Numbered from the stretch's first letter, positions 25,529 through 35,009 are shown. The stretch is DNA of 64,000 nucleotides from an uncultured Alphaproteobacteria bacterium (GCA_937988775.1 CALKHP010000025.1:1-64000), one strand, 5' to 3'. Made by a program: numbers and translations. The notes: generated by a model not told the origin, from the sequence alone.

Positions 25529-26368
25529 TCAGCCGCGCCTGAACACGATGTTGTTGCGCGTCGTCGCGTCCACCCGGTAGCCCTTCTCGGACAGCAGGCC
25601 GGGCAGGTCGACATGCCAGCGCGGCGCGCCATGCTCGATGATCATCAGCCGGGGCCACAGGCTTTCCGGCGCCTGGCGCAGGAACGGCTCCAGCACGAGA
25701 TCCTCGGCGCCCTCGACATCGACCTTGATCGCATCGACCTTGGTGAAGCGCTCGTCCTGCAACAGGCCGAGCAGCGTGCGCGAGGGCACGCGGATCGAAT
25801 TGCCGCCATTCTCGCCGCGCACGATCTTGACGCTCGAGCCGCCCTGGTTGTCGCTGTCGACGAACAGCGTCAACTCGCCATCGACATCCGAGACAGCGCA
25901 GGCGACGGCCTTGATCGTCGCGAATTCATTGAGCCGGATGTTGCCGACGAGCTTCTCGAACACCTTGGGCTGCGGTTCGATAGCGAGGATGCGCGCGCCA
26001 GGCCCGGCCGTTGCCGCGACGAACAGCGAATAGCCGCCAATATTCGCGCCGACATCGACGAAGGTGAAGCCCTCGGTGATGGCGCCGGCAATGACGTTGA
26101 GCTCGTCCGTGTCAAAGAACTGCGGCGTGAACAGGATGCGCTTTTCGCACACGTTATTGTACGGATAGAGCCGCATCCGGGCGCCAAGCGAATCGATATC
26201 CACCGGCGCGCCGTGCAGCTTGCTGATGGCCACCCGCCGCAAAAAGAAGCTGACGCGCCGCCCGATCCAGTTTTCCGGCTGGCTGCGCGTGACCTTGAGA
26301 ATTTTTGCCACGGCACCCCGTGGCCGATAATGCCCATAGGGCGCATCGACGATCGTATCGGCTTGCAT
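25529..26368 (-). CDS. FkbM-family methyltransferase (279 aa)
   Basis: SAM-dependent O-methyltransferase of the FkbM type. Motif I is FVDVGANIGGYSLFVA near 95-110, followed by ILAIEPQPKVFEKL, and the family-specific IKVDVEGAEDLVLE near 220. Such enzymes often methylate sugars or glycolipids, but no glycan genes surround this one. AAGGA stands 8 bases before ATG 26368. It is divergent from map and follows the CinA-like gene in the same direction only at a distance. Confidence 0.9.
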   Translation of the reverse strand: MQADTIVDAPYGHYRPRGAVAKILKVTRSQPENWIGRRVSFFLRRVAISKLHGAPVDIDSLGARMRLYPYNNVCEKRILFTPQFFDTDELNVIAGAITEGFTFVDVGANIGGYSLFVAATAGPGARILAIEPQPKVFEKLVGNIRLNEFATIKAVACAVSDVDGELTLFVDSDNQGGSSVKIVRGENGGNSIRVPSRTLLGLLQDERFTKVDAIKVDVEGAEDLVLEPFLRQAPESLWPRLMIIEHGAPRWHVDLPGLLSEKGYRVDATTRNNIVFRRG

Positions 26369-26536
26369 GCGTTTTTGTCCTTAGGCGCGCTACATAGCCT
26401 TGCGCCGGAAAAGATGCCACCCCGCGCGCGACGAATGTGCCGCAAGGCAAGTTGCGCAAGGCGAGGCGTGCCAGACCTTGCGCTGGCTTCGGCAAAGCCT
26501 AGATTAGACGTTTGCCCCTGAACGATTTGGACGACG

Positions 26537-27370
26537 ATGACCCTCGGTGATGTTTCGCAACTGCCACGCCGCCAGCCCGGCCAGATTCGCATCCATGGCG
26601 AGGCGGATTTCGCAGGCATGCGCAAAGCCGGGCGACTGACGGCGCAAGCGCTGGACATGCTGGCGCCCCATGTCCGCCCCGGCGTCACCACGGAATTCCT
26701 CGACGACCTGGTGTTCCAGTTCGCCATGGATCACGGCGCCTATCCGGCCTCGCTCTACTATCGCGGCTTCCCGAAGGCGATCTGCACCTCGCTCAACCAT
26801 GTCGTGTGCCACGGCATCCCCGAGCCGAAGCCGATGCGCGAGGGCGACATCGTCAACATCGACGTCACGCTGATCGTCGATGGCTGGCACGGCGATTCCA
26901 GCCGCATGTATCTCGTCGGCGAGGTGCCGCGCCGGGCCGCGCGCCTGGTCGAGGTCACCTATGAAAGCCTGATGCGCGGCCTCGCCGTCATCAAGCCCGG
27001 CGCCACCACCGGCGATATCGGCCACGCCATCCAGAGCTATGCGGAGGGCGAACGCTGCTCGGTGGTGCGGGATTTCTGCGGCCATGGGCTTGGGCGCCTG
27101 TTCCATGACGAGCCCAACATCCTGCATTACGGCCGCCCCGGCGAGGGGCCGACACTGGCATCCGGCATGTTCTTCACCGTCGAGCCGATGATCAATCTCG
27201 GCCGGCCCAACGTGAAGGTGCTGTCGGATGGCTGGACCGCCGTGACGCGCGACCGTTCGCTCTCGGCCCAGTTCGAGCACACGATCGGCGTGACCGCGAC
27301 CGGTTGCGAGATTTTCACGCTCTCGCCCGCCGGCCACACCCAGCCGCCCTATGACGGCAGCCGCCCCTGA
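26537..27370 (+). CDS. map: methionine aminopeptidase, type I (277 aa)
   Basis: Removes the initiator methionine from nascent proteins. All five metal ligands are present: Asp109 (NIDVT), Asp120 (GDSSRM), His183 (GHGLG), Glu216 (TVEPM) and Glu247 (QFEHT). The substrate-site His is in NHVVCHGIP. Length is slightly above the minimal 264 of E. coli because of both tails. The stop overlaps the start of radC (TGATG), so the two are translationally coupled. Confidence 0.97.
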   Translation: MTLGDVSQLPRRQPGQIRIHGEADFAGMRKAGRLTAQALDMLAPHVRPGVTTEFLDDLVFQFAMDHGAYPASLYYRGFPKAICTSLNHVVCHGIPEPKPMREGDIVNIDVTLIVDGWHGDSSRMYLVGEVPRRAARLVEVTYESLMRGLAVIKPGATTGDIGHAIQSYAEGERCSVVRDFCGHGLGRLFHDEPNILHYGRPGEGPTLASGMFFTVEPMINLGRPNVKVLSDGWTAVTRDRSLSAQFEHTIGVTATGCEIFTLSPAGHTQPPYDGSRP

Positions 27371-28065
27371 TGCCAGCCGAGGCGGAAGGCAGCGATCCGC
27401 ATTATCTCGGCCATCGTGAACGGCTGCGCAGCCGGTTTCGCGAAGGCGGGGCCGATGCCCTGCCCGATTACGAGTTGCTTGAGCTGCTGCTGTTTCGTGC
27501 CATGCCGCGGCGCGACGTCAAGCCTTACGCCAAGGCCCTGCTGCAACGCTTCGGCTCCTTCGCGCAGGTGATCGCCGCGCCGCAATCGCGCCTGCTCGAA
27601 CTGCCGGGCATCGGTGAGGCCGTGGTCACCGAGCTGAAGATCGTCGAGGCCGCCGCCAAGCGTTTTGCCAAGGGCGCGCTCACCGACAAGGCGGTGCTCT
27701 CGTCGTGGAGCGCGGTGCTCGACTATTGCCGCACGGCGATGGCCTTCGCCGAGCGCGAGGAATTCCGTCTGCTGTTTCTCGACAAGCGCAACATGCTGAT
27801 CGCCGACGAGGTGCAGCAGCACGGCACCGTCGACCATACGCCGGTCTATGTGCGCGAGGTCGTCAAGCGGGCGCTCGAACTCTCGGCCACGGCGATCATC
27901 ATGGTGCACAACCACCCTTCCGGCGACCCGACGCCATCCTCCGCCGACATCGCCATGACGCTGGAGATCGTCAAGGCGGCCAAGCCTCTCGGCGTCCTGG
28001 TCCATGACCATATCATCGTCGGCAGGCACGGCCATGTCAGCTTTAAGGCGCTAAAACTCATTTGA
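27370..28065 (+). CDS. radC: RadC-family JAB domain protein (231 aa)
   Basis: RadC/MPN domain protein. A helix-hairpin-helix (LLELPGIGEAVVTELK, about 75-90) precedes the JAMM metalloprotease-like site HNHPSGDPTPSSAD near 178-191, with the upstream Glu in the expected strand. The historical DNA-repair label is doubtful; the biochemical role of chromosomal RadC is unsettled. It overlaps map by one base, a pairing common in alphaproteobacteria. Confidence 0.95.
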   Translation: MPAEAEGSDPHYLGHRERLRSRFREGGADALPDYELLELLLFRAMPRRDVKPYAKALLQRFGSFAQVIAAPQSRLLELPGIGEAVVTELKIVEAAAKRFAKGALTDKAVLSSWSAVLDYCRTAMAFAEREEFRLLFLDKRNMLIADEVQQHGTVDHTPVYVREVVKRALELSATAIIMVHNHPSGDPTPSSADIAMTLEIVKAAKPLGVLVHDHIIVGRHGHVSFKALKLI

Positions 28066-28191
28066 ACGTCCGATCGCAAGACATTTTCAATGTTCGACCG
28101 GCAAGGATGGTGCTTGCGTTCCGTCTGGCCTCCCGTTGCGCGCAGGGGGAATGAGCGAGCGCGATCGTGACTCGCGTGCAGTGCGGATTTG

Positions 28192-30312
28192 ATGGCGGCA
28201 ACAATCAACCATGACAGGTCAGCTGATCTGGCCGCCAGATCGGTTATTCCCGCCGTCACCATCATTTTCACCGTGTTGATCATGATCGCGGTGGCGATCA
28301 TCTGGTCGGCCCGTCGCACGGACAAGAACGGCCTGGCGCTGGAGCGTCGCATCGCGCTCTCGGTCGGGGACATCGCGCTCGACCATTTCGACGCCAGCTT
28401 CCGGCGCGCGCGCTGGAGCGGCAAGCCGTTGCGCGAGGCGCTGCCGACGCTGGTCAGGAATATCGACACCCAACACGCCTTCGATGTCGTCGGCCTGCTC
28501 GAGGCTGGCGAAACCGAACCGGAGATCATCGCGACTCGCGACACCGGCTACCCGCAAATCCACGCCATCGCGCGCCAGGCCATCGCCTCGGGGCTGCGCC
28601 GGCAGGCTGCTACCGCTGCCTCGGCGCGCCTGCCGGGCAGAGCCTATCTGCTAGCCGGGCGCCATGTCGTGCTGATGATCGCCACTCCCGCCGCCGGCGG
28701 CACCACCGCCTTCGCCTTCCGCGTGCTTGACGCCGGCATGCTGACGGCGCTCGGCGCGGCTGCCGGCTTGCGCCATCTCCACCTGACGGTCGATCCTGAA
28801 AATTACGATTCCGACAATCTCGCAACGCTGCCGAACGGGCCTGAAGCCGTGGCTGCCGCGTTGAGCTGGGAGCCGCGCCGGTCCGGCCAGGCCATGTTGC
28901 ATGACGTGCTGCCGGTGGTGATCTTCGGCGCCTGCCTGCTGCTGCTGTTCAGCATCCTGATCTTCATGCGCATCCGCAAGGTGATCGTCGAAATGCTGGT
29001 GGCCGAGCAGCATGCCAAGCACCTCGCCGGGCATGATTCACTGACCGGCCTCGCCAACCGCGCCTCATTCATGGAGCAGTTGCGGCGTGAACTGGTGCGC
29101 CTGCGCCGCGACAACGGCAGCCTGGCCGTGATGTTCATCGACCTCGACAAGTTCAAGGACGTCAACGATACGCTCGGCCATGGCGCCGGCGACCGGCTGC
29201 TCGTCAACGTCGCCCAGCGCCTGAGCGCGCAGCTTCGCGGCGCCGACACGCTGGCGCGTCTCGGCGGCGACGAATTCGCCGTCGTGCAGACGCAGGTGCG
29301 CAACATCAGCGATACGGAGGCCCTCGCCCGCCGCCTGCTCGCCGCGTTGCAGGCGCCCTTCGACCTCGACGGCCGGGAGGCCTATGTCGGTGTGTCGATC
29401 GGCATTGTGATGTCGCCGGCCAATGGCGGCATCGCCGAGGAACTGATCCGGCACGCCGATGTCGCGCTGTATCGCTCGAAAAGCGAAGGCCGCAACCGCT
29501 TCAGCTTCTTCGAGACCCGCATGGATGCCTCCGCCCGCATGCGCAACCTGGTCGAGAACGACCTGCGCCGCGCCATCGAGAATGACGAACTGACCCTGCA
29601 TTACCAGCCGCAGGTTGCCGCCGACGCCTCCCGCATCGTGGCCATGGAGGCGCTGGTGCGCTGGGACCATCCCGCGCATGGCCAGATCGCGCCGGGCGAG
29701 TTCATTTCGCTCGCCGAGGAGCGCGGGCTGATCGTGCCGCTTGGCGAATGGGTGCTGCGCCGCGCGCTCAGCGACGCCCGCGCTTGGCCGGGCATGACGA
29801 TCTCGATCAACGTCTCCGCCGTGCAGTTCAAGCAGCGCGATTTCGTGGCGACGGTGGCGCGCATCATCGAGGAGACCGGCTTCGACCCGTCGCTGCTCGA
29901 AATCGAGCTGACGGAAAGCGTCGTGGTCCAGGATGCCGATGGCGCCGAGGATGCCATCGTCGAGTTGCGCGCCATGGGCGTCCGGCTGGCGCTCGACGAT
30001 TTCGGCACCGGCTATTCCTCGCTGATCTACCTGCGCCGTTTCGCCTTCGACAAGATCAAGATCGACAAGTCGTTCCTCGAATCGATGGAAGCCACCGGCG
30101 AATCCGCCATTCTGGTGCATTCGGTGGTGCATCTCGGCCGCGCGCTCGGCCTGACCGTGATCGCGGAAGGCGTCGAGACCGAGGAGCAGCGCCGCTTCCT
30201 GCAAGCCGTCGGCTGCCATCAGTTGCAGGGCTTCCTGTTCTCGAAGCCGGTGCCGGCGGCGGATGTCGCCCGCCTGCTGGAAATCGGCCACCTGCGGCCC
30301 AAGGCTGCGTAG
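28192..30312 (+). CDS. membrane GGDEF-EAL protein (706 aa)
   Basis: Cyclic di-GMP enzyme. Two membrane spans (about 20-42 and 245-265) bracket a periplasmic CHASE4-like sensor region. The GGDEF domain starts with HDSLTGLANR near 281; its GGDEF motif is intact at about 358-362, so synthase activity is possible. The EAL domain has EAL at 486-488, ELTES and DDFGTGYSSL, all consistent with phosphodiesterase activity. Which activity dominates cannot be told. The start is ATG 28192; a TTG one codon earlier also exists. An ExoD-type gene lies convergent downstream. Confidence 0.95.
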   Translation: MAATINHDRSADLAARSVIPAVTIIFTVLIMIAVAIIWSARRTDKNGLALERRIALSVGDIALDHFDASFRRARWSGKPLREALPTLVRNIDTQHAFDVVGLLEAGETEPEIIATRDTGYPQIHAIARQAIASGLRRQAATAASARLPGRAYLLAGRHVVLMIATPAAGGTTAFAFRVLDAGMLTALGAAAGLRHLHLTVDPENYDSDNLATLPNGPEAVAAALSWEPRRSGQAMLHDVLPVVIFGACLLLLFSILIFMRIRKVIVEMLVAEQHAKHLAGHDSLTGLANRASFMEQLRRELVRLRRDNGSLAVMFIDLDKFKDVNDTLGHGAGDRLLVNVAQRLSAQLRGADTLARLGGDEFAVVQTQVRNISDTEALARRLLAALQAPFDLDGREAYVGVSIGIVMSPANGGIAEELIRHADVALYRSKSEGRNRFSFFETRMDASARMRNLVENDLRRAIENDELTLHYQPQVAADASRIVAMEALVRWDHPAHGQIAPGEFISLAEERGLIVPLGEWVLRRALSDARAWPGMTISINVSAVQFKQRDFVATVARIIEETGFDPSLLEIELTESVVVQDADGAEDAIVELRAMGVRLALDDFGTGYSSLIYLRRFAFDKIKIDKSFLESMEATGESAILVHSVVHLGRALGLTVIAEGVETEEQRRFLQAVGCHQLQGFLFSKPVPAADVARLLEIGHLRPKAA

Positions 30313-30359
30313 GATTGACAGCATAGGGTTGGGCTGAGAGTCATCTTCCCCTCTCCCTC

Positions 30360-30435
30360 CTCCTCATGCTGAGCTTGTCGAAGCATGCTCCAGAGAGCAC
30401 GCGAGCATCCTTCGACAGGCTCGAGGCATGAGGTC
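30360..30435. repeat. family D palindromic repeat
   Basis: CTCATGCTGAGCTTGTCGAAG and its inverted partner enclose CTCCAGAGAGCACGCGAG, between convergent genes. Related copies occur near 36010, 36400 and 53585. Confidence 0.8.
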
Positions 30436-30471
30436 GCGTTTTGCGAGAGACGGAATTCCAGGCCCACCGCC

Positions 30472-31125
30472 TCAGAACATCGCGGCAATCCCACGCACCA
30501 GCGCGACCACGAAGCCGACATTGAGCGCGATGCCGATCAGTCCGATCAGCACGCCGCACAGCACGACCAGCCCGTCGCGTTCGACGAGGCCGAGCCCGAC
30601 CAGGCAGATCGCCACGCCCATCGGGATCTGTCCGACGAACGGGGCCGCCAGCAGCAGGCCGCTCGACAGGATCAGCAGCATCACGCCGACGGCCCTTGAA
30701 GCGAGCGCACCGTCGAAGAAGGCCAGGCGCGGCCGCGAAATCCGCTCGAGCCAGCGCACGACCGGTAGCGAACGCGCCACTGCGCGGCTGATATCGGCGC
30801 GGGCGATCGACTGGCGGGCAATACGCTGCGGTATCCACGGCGCTTGCAGGCCGAACACCATCTGCAGCGAGACGAACAGCAGCAGGAAGCCGCAGATCAG
30901 CGGGATCGGCGGCGGCATCGGCAGGCAATTCGGCAACCCGAGCACCACGACGAGCAGGGCGAAAGCCCGCGTCCTGAGCGCCAGCAGGATTTCGCGCACG
31001 GAGAGGCGCTCTTGCGGAGCATCTCCCAGCGCGGCCAGAATATCCGAAGTACGGAGTGGTTTATCCAACAAATGGCACGCGGCTAAGCTGGAGGTGATCC
31101 CGGGAGCGATCGCGAGGCCACTCAA
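30472..31125 (-). CDS. ExoD-family membrane protein (up to 217 aa)
   Basis: Matches ExoD, needed for normal exopolysaccharide production and alkali tolerance in Sinorhizobium. Signatures are LSVREILLALRTRAFALLVV, LPNCLPMPPPIPLICG and QMVFGLQAPWIPQ; four or more membrane spans follow in the C-terminal half. No ATG is available in the first 70 codons. The frame opens at TTG 31125, and two other TTG codons at 31071 and 31068 are alternative starts closer to the conserved region. Membrane location is clear; the molecular activity is unknown. Confidence 0.85.
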   Translation of the reverse strand: MSGLAIAPGITSSLAACHLLDKPLRTSDILAALGDAPQERLSVREILLALRTRAFALLVVVLGLPNCLPMPPPIPLICGFLLLFVSLQMVFGLQAPWIPQRIARQSIARADISRAVARSLPVVRWLERISRPRLAFFDGALASRAVGVMLLILSSGLLLAAPFVGQIPMGVAICLVGLGLVERDGLVVLCGVLIGLIGIALNVGFVVALVRGIAAMF

Positions 31126-31178
31126 TAAAGCAGGATCGGCAAAAGTGGAAGCCGCTATTTCGCCGCAACCGGCCAGCT

Positions 31179-31448
31179 TTAATGCAGCGTCAACATCACT
31201 TTGGCGAGCGCGATCTCGGCCGGCTTGATCAGCCCGGAATGCGCCACGCGGATGGAATGCACCGGCCCATCAAGCTCCCGGCGCCAGAAATCCAGAAAGC
31301 GGTGCAGCACCGGGAAGCGCGGCGCTAGATCGTAATCCTGCCAGACATAGCTTTGCAGGATGCTGCCATGGTCGGGCATGCGATAAAGGATTTCGGCCGT
31401 GGTCAGCCCGTAGCCCTCGAGCTGCCGAAGAAAATCGTTCGACACCAT
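31179..31448 (-). CDS. usg: Usg protein (89 aa)
   Basis: Small alphaproteobacterial protein first named for its place beside trpF-trpB. It is almost entirely the Usg domain: MVSNDFLRQLEGYGLTTAEI, then YRMPDH, LQSYVWQDYDLAPRFP and FLDFWRRELDGP. The function is unknown. AAGGAG lies 9 bases before ATG 31448 and decides the start; the open frame upstream crosses unrelated sequence. No trp genes adjoin it here. exoD follows in the same direction after about 50 bases. Confidence 0.93.
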   Translation of the reverse strand: MVSNDFLRQLEGYGLTTAEILYRMPDHGSILQSYVWQDYDLAPRFPVLHRFLDFWRRELDGPVHSIRVAHSGLIKPAEIALAKVMLTLH

Positions 31449-31861
31449 CGCTTGAACTCCTTGTGAGAGTTCGGCCCAGCTTGCCGGGCCGGAACCTCGA
31501 AATTGGGCGCTCGATTGGTTAAGATTGTCTCTATCCTCGCTTGCCGGGTCACTGTGGGACAACGCACCAGGCGACAATTTGCTCCCTGCCCTGCCTCCAG
31601 TGTTCCACGGTAGATTTCAGTGTCATTCCCGACGCGCGTCAGCGTGATCGGGAATCCAGGAGTGGTTGGCGCCTTCGGCTCTGGATTCCCGCCTTCGCGG
31701 GAATGACATTCGCAAACGTCTTGCCCTGGACTTGATCCGGAGCCCAGAAAAACAAGGCATTGGCGGGAATGGCTAGGCCCCGGATCAAGTCCGGGGCAAG
31801 ACCGTCGAGCAACCACCACCGTCTTGTGCCGGGCTTGATCCGGCACCCAGGCCCCCGCAAC
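31449..31861. other. gene-free stretch filled with repeats
   Basis: About 170 bases of unremarkable sequence upstream of usg, then families A and B from 31621 to 31850. No coding region with a ribosome site was found. Confidence 0.6.
31621..31850. repeat. composite repeat, family A plus three family B units
   Basis: A unit at 31623-31708 (ATTCCCG/CGGGAAT ends). B units at about 31724-31745 (degenerate), 31778-31798 (CCCCGGATCAAGTCCGGGG) and 31824-31848 (TGCCGGGCTTGATCCGGCA). The order A then B repeats that at 9021-9140. Confidence 0.85.
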
Positions 31862-32470
31862 TCAATCCGCCCCACGCAGGGCGGCCAGCGCCTCGGGCGT
31901 GTCGATATCGCGCAACACCGCCGCATCCGCGACCGGCAACGTCAGAACGCCCTCGCCGTCGAGCAGGCGGCGCGCGCCGGCATCGCCGTCGAGCCGCATC
32001 GCCGCCTCGAACAGATGGCGGCCGAGCAGCACCGGATTGCCGCGCTGGCCCTGATGCATCGGCACGACGGCGTTGGCGGCAGGGTTGGCCGCGAACGCCG
32101 CGATCAGCGCATCGATCACCGGCGCGCCAACCTCCGGCATGTCGCCGAGCAGAACCACCGCGCCGGCCGCTGTCTCCGGCAAGGCGAGCAGCCCCGCCTT
32201 CAGCGAGGTCGACAGCCCTTGCGCGAAATGCGGATTGGCGACCAGCGTCACGGCGCGGCCGGCAAGCGACGCCGCGACCTTGTCCGGCTCGTGGCCCGTG
32301 ACGACGAGCACCGGCGCCGCGCGCGAAGCCAGCGCGGCATCGACGACATGTTGCAGCATCGGCCGGCCGCGCAGCGGCGCGGCGAGCTTGTTGCTGCCCA
32401 TGCGCGTCGAGCGCCCGGCCGCCAGCACGAGCGCCGCCACGCAGGGCGGCGCTGGCCGACCCGATGTCAT
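31862..32470 (-). CDS. MocA-type molybdopterin nucleotidyltransferase (202 aa)
   Basis: MobA-like NTP-transferase domain. The nucleotide loop is ALVLAAGRSTRMGSNKL (about 13-29), with VVLLGDMPEV near 108 and GNPVLLGR near 146. By family and by its XdhC neighbours it most likely attaches CMP to molybdopterin (MocA), making the cofactor used by xanthine-dehydrogenase-type enzymes. It is the last gene of a leftward set, and its start overlaps the XdhC-type gene by 4 bases. Confidence 0.85.
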   Translation of the reverse strand: MTSGRPAPPCVAALVLAAGRSTRMGSNKLAAPLRGRPMLQHVVDAALASRAAPVLVVTGHEPDKVAASLAGRAVTLVANPHFAQGLSTSLKAGLLALPETAAGAVVLLGDMPEVGAPVIDALIAAFAANPAANAVVPMHQGQRGNPVLLGRHLFEAAMRLDGDAGARRLLDGEGVLTLPVADAAVLRDIDTPEALAALRGAD

Positions 32471-33192
32471 GCAGCCGCCTTCGCCGCCTTGGCCGCAACC
32501 CGCTCGGCCCGCAAGGTGGCGATGATCTGGCTCAGGATCGAGACCGCGATCTCGGCCGGGCTGATCGCGCCGATATTCAGGCCGATCGGCGCGTGAATGC
32601 GGCCGATCTGCTCCTCGGTGTAGCCGGCGGCGCGCATGCGCTCGGCCCGCTTCTTGTGCGTCCTGCTGCTGCCGAGCGCACCGATATAGAAGCAGTTGCG
32701 CTCCAGCGCATGGCTGATGCCGGGATCGTCGATCTTGGGATCATGGGTCAGCACGATGAAGGCGGTATAGGCATCGATGCCAAGGGTCGGCAGCGCGATA
32801 TCCGGCCATTCCGCGAGAACCCGCACATCCGGGAAGCGCTCGGGCGAGGCGAAGGCGGTGCGCGGGTCGACGACGATCATCTCGAAACCGACCTGCGCCG
32901 CCATCGGCGCCAGCGCTTGCGAGATATGCACCGCGCCGATCACCACCAGCTTCACCGGCGGCACCTGCACCGCGAGGAACAGCTGCTTGCCGTCGATCTC
33001 GACCATGGCGCTGCGGCCGGACCGCAGGCCCTCGCCGATCGCCTCGCTGAGCGCGGTGCCGGCGAGCGGCGCCTTGGCAAGCTCATCCGGTTGCACCAGC
33101 CGGCTCGATCCGTCGGCCAGTTCCGTGACGACAACGCAAGGCTGGCGCGCGGCACGCGCCGCATTCAGCCCTGCGAGAAGCTGCACATCCAT
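32467..33192 (-). CDS. XdhC/CoxI-family protein, Rossmann part (241 aa)
   Basis: Molybdenum-hydroxylase maturation protein. After a less conserved N-terminal 85 residues comes the XdhC Rossmann domain: KLVVIGAVHISQALAPMA (about 80-97), IVVDPRTAFASPERFP, and GALGSSRTHKKRAERM near 178. XdhC binds molybdenum cofactor and helps insert it, with the terminal sulfur, into the enzyme. AGGA precedes the ATG by 4 bases. The companion N-terminal-type protein is encoded just upstream, so the function is split over two genes. Confidence 0.88.
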   Translation of the reverse strand: MDVQLLAGLNAARAARQPCVVVTELADGSSRLVQPDELAKAPLAGTALSEAIGEGLRSGRSAMVEIDGKQLFLAVQVPPVKLVVIGAVHISQALAPMAAQVGFEMIVVDPRTAFASPERFPDVRVLAEWPDIALPTLGIDAYTAFIVLTHDPKIDDPGISHALERNCFYIGALGSSRTHKKRAERMRAAGYTEEQIGRIHAPIGLNIGAISPAEIAVSILSQIIATLRAERVAAKAAKAAA

Positions 33193-33223
33193 AATCCTCG
33201 TCCCTTCTCCTTGGCCCTTTTTC

Positions 33224-33577
33224 CTATTTATGCGCCGTGGTCGGCGCGGCTTCGATCATCTGCACATAGACGCTGATGCGCCCGCCGCACGAGAGCCCGA
33301 CCTTCCAGGCCGCCTCGTCGGCGACGCCGAATTCCAGCAGGCGCGGCTTGCCGTTCTCGATCACGTCGAGCGCTTCGGTGACAACGGCGCTCTCGACGCA
33401 GCCGCCGGATACCGAGCCGAGGAAATTGCCATCCTCGTCAATCACCAGGTGGGAGCCGACCGGGCGTGGCGCCGAACCCCAGGTCTCGACCACCGTAGCG
33501 ATGGCGACGCCCTTGCCCGCCTTCTTCCAGCGCTCCGCCTCGTTGAGGATATCGTTGTCGGTCGCAAGCGTAGACAT
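33224..33577 (-). CDS. XdhC/CoxI-family protein, N-terminal part (117 aa)
   Basis: Only the N-terminal XdhC_CoxI domain is present: GVAIATVVETWGSAPRPVGS (about 28-47), GSVSGGCVESAVV (about 59-71) and FGVADEAAWKVGLSCGG near 90-106. The two conserved cysteines (GGCVES and LSCGG) are kept. It presumably works with the Rossmann-type partner encoded 31 bases downstream. AGGAGA stands 8 bases before ATG 33577 and decides the start. Confidence 0.9.
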   Translation of the reverse strand: MSTLATDNDILNEAERWKKAGKGVAIATVVETWGSAPRPVGSHLVIDEDGNFLGSVSGGCVESAVVTEALDVIENGKPRLLEFGVADEAAWKVGLSCGGRISVYVQMIEAAPTTAHK

Positions 33578-33776
33578 ATGCTGTTCTCCTCGAACCATAC
33601 GGGAGCACTGCCGGACTGGCCTCGCGGCGGCATGAGGCCGCCCAAACTTCCCCCTTGCCCCGCTTAAGACCGGGAAGCTCCCGTCCCCGCCCCGTCGAGG
33701 TGCGCCAGTCTAGCGCAATGCGCAGCGCGATTCGACACATGCGACATAATTTATCACAGGGAGCGAATCACCGATC

Positions 33777-35000
33777 TCACGCCACCTGCAACCATTTCGC
33801 CGGATCGGAGCCGCGGCCGTTCTCACCGAGCGCGCGGCAAAGATCGGCAATGGAATCAAGGTTGTGCAGCGTCCTGAAGTCATCGACATAGGGCAGCAGC
33901 GTCCTGATGCCCTCGGCCTTGGCCGCGAACCCGTCGAAACGCAGCAGCGGGTTGAGCCAGATCAGGCGCCGGCTCGAGCGATGCAGCCGGTCCATCTCGC
34001 GCGCGAGGTCAGGCCCGACCTGCCGCTCCAGCCCATCGGAAATGAACAGCACGATGGCGCCCTGCCCGAGCACACGGCGCGCCCATTGCTTGTTGAAGCG
34101 CTCCAGCGTCGCGCCGATGCGCGTGCCGCCATCCCAGTCGCGCACCGCCTTGCCGCAGGCATCGAGGGCGAGGTCGGGATCGCGATGCGCCTGCAACATG
34201 CGCGAGACATTGGTCAGTTCGGTCGCGAATACGAAGGAATGCACCTTGCGGCCGGTCTTGGAGAGCGCGTGCAGGAAATGCAGGAAGATGCGGCTGTACT
34301 GGCTCATCGAGCCGGAAATGTCGCAGATCGCCACCAGCGGTGGCCGTTTCTCGGCGGGAGCGCGAAACCGCAACTCGATGCTGTGGCCGCCGGTGCGCAG
34401 CGAGGCGCGCAACGAACGGCGCGGATCGACGAAGCTGCCATGCGGGTCCGGCGTGAAGCGCCGCGTCCTCACCGCGTCGAGCGGTAGCACGAGCCGCTCG
34501 ATCTCGCGCTTGGCGGCGGCGATTTCATCGGCCGACATCTGCTCGAAATCACGCTGGCGCAGCACCTCGCGATCCGAGACGGTCAGGCGCGCGTCGAGTT
34601 CCATGCGCGGCGGTTCGTCCGGCGGCGGCGGTGGCGGCGGCAGGTCGCCGGCAAAGGCATCCGCCACGCGCTTGAGCGCTTCCTTGCGCGCCTCGGGGCC
34701 GGGCGCGACCGGCATCATCTCGGCCATCATGCGCTCGATCAGCGCGCGCCGGCGCCAGAAGATGCGAAACGCCTGGTCGAACACGATCGACTGCTCGCGC
34801 TTCTTCACGAACACCGCATGCAAGGTCCAGTACAGGTCTTCCCGCCCGCCAATCCCGGCCGCTTCGACCGCCTGCACCGCTTCGAGCACCGATTTCGGCC
34901 CGATCGGCAGGCCGGCGACGCGTAGCGCGCGGGCAAAATAGGCGACGTTCTCGGCGAGATGGCCGCCATGCTCGGGAAGGAGATCGAGATCGTCAGGCAT
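33777..35000 (-). CDS. CoxE-like VWA protein (407 aa)
   Basis: VWA protein of the CoxE type that acts with a MoxR/CoxD ATPase. The N-terminal 200 residues are helical with a proline run (DLPPPPPPPDEPPR near 120). The VWA domain begins around 215 with the complete MIDAS start DISGSMS, then GGTRIG and LFISDGLER. In Oligotropha CoxD and CoxE help build the Mo-Cu active site of CO dehydrogenase; the target here is unknown. The start lies 9 bases after the MoxR stop, with GAGG in the gap. Confidence 0.9.
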   Translation of the reverse strand: MPDDLDLLPEHGGHLAENVAYFARALRVAGLPIGPKSVLEAVQAVEAAGIGGREDLYWTLHAVFVKKREQSIVFDQAFRIFWRRRALIERMMAEMMPVAPGPEARKEALKRVADAFAGDLPPPPPPPDEPPRMELDARLTVSDREVLRQRDFEQMSADEIAAAKREIERLVLPLDAVRTRRFTPDPHGSFVDPRRSLRASLRTGGHSIELRFRAPAEKRPPLVAICDISGSMSQYSRIFLHFLHALSKTGRKVHSFVFATELTNVSRMLQAHRDPDLALDACGKAVRDWDGGTRIGATLERFNKQWARRVLGQGAIVLFISDGLERQVGPDLAREMDRLHRSSRRLIWLNPLLRFDGFAAKAEGIRTLLPYVDDFRTLHNLDSIADLCRALGENGRGSDPAKWLQVA

Positions 35001-35009
35001 CGGCGTGCC

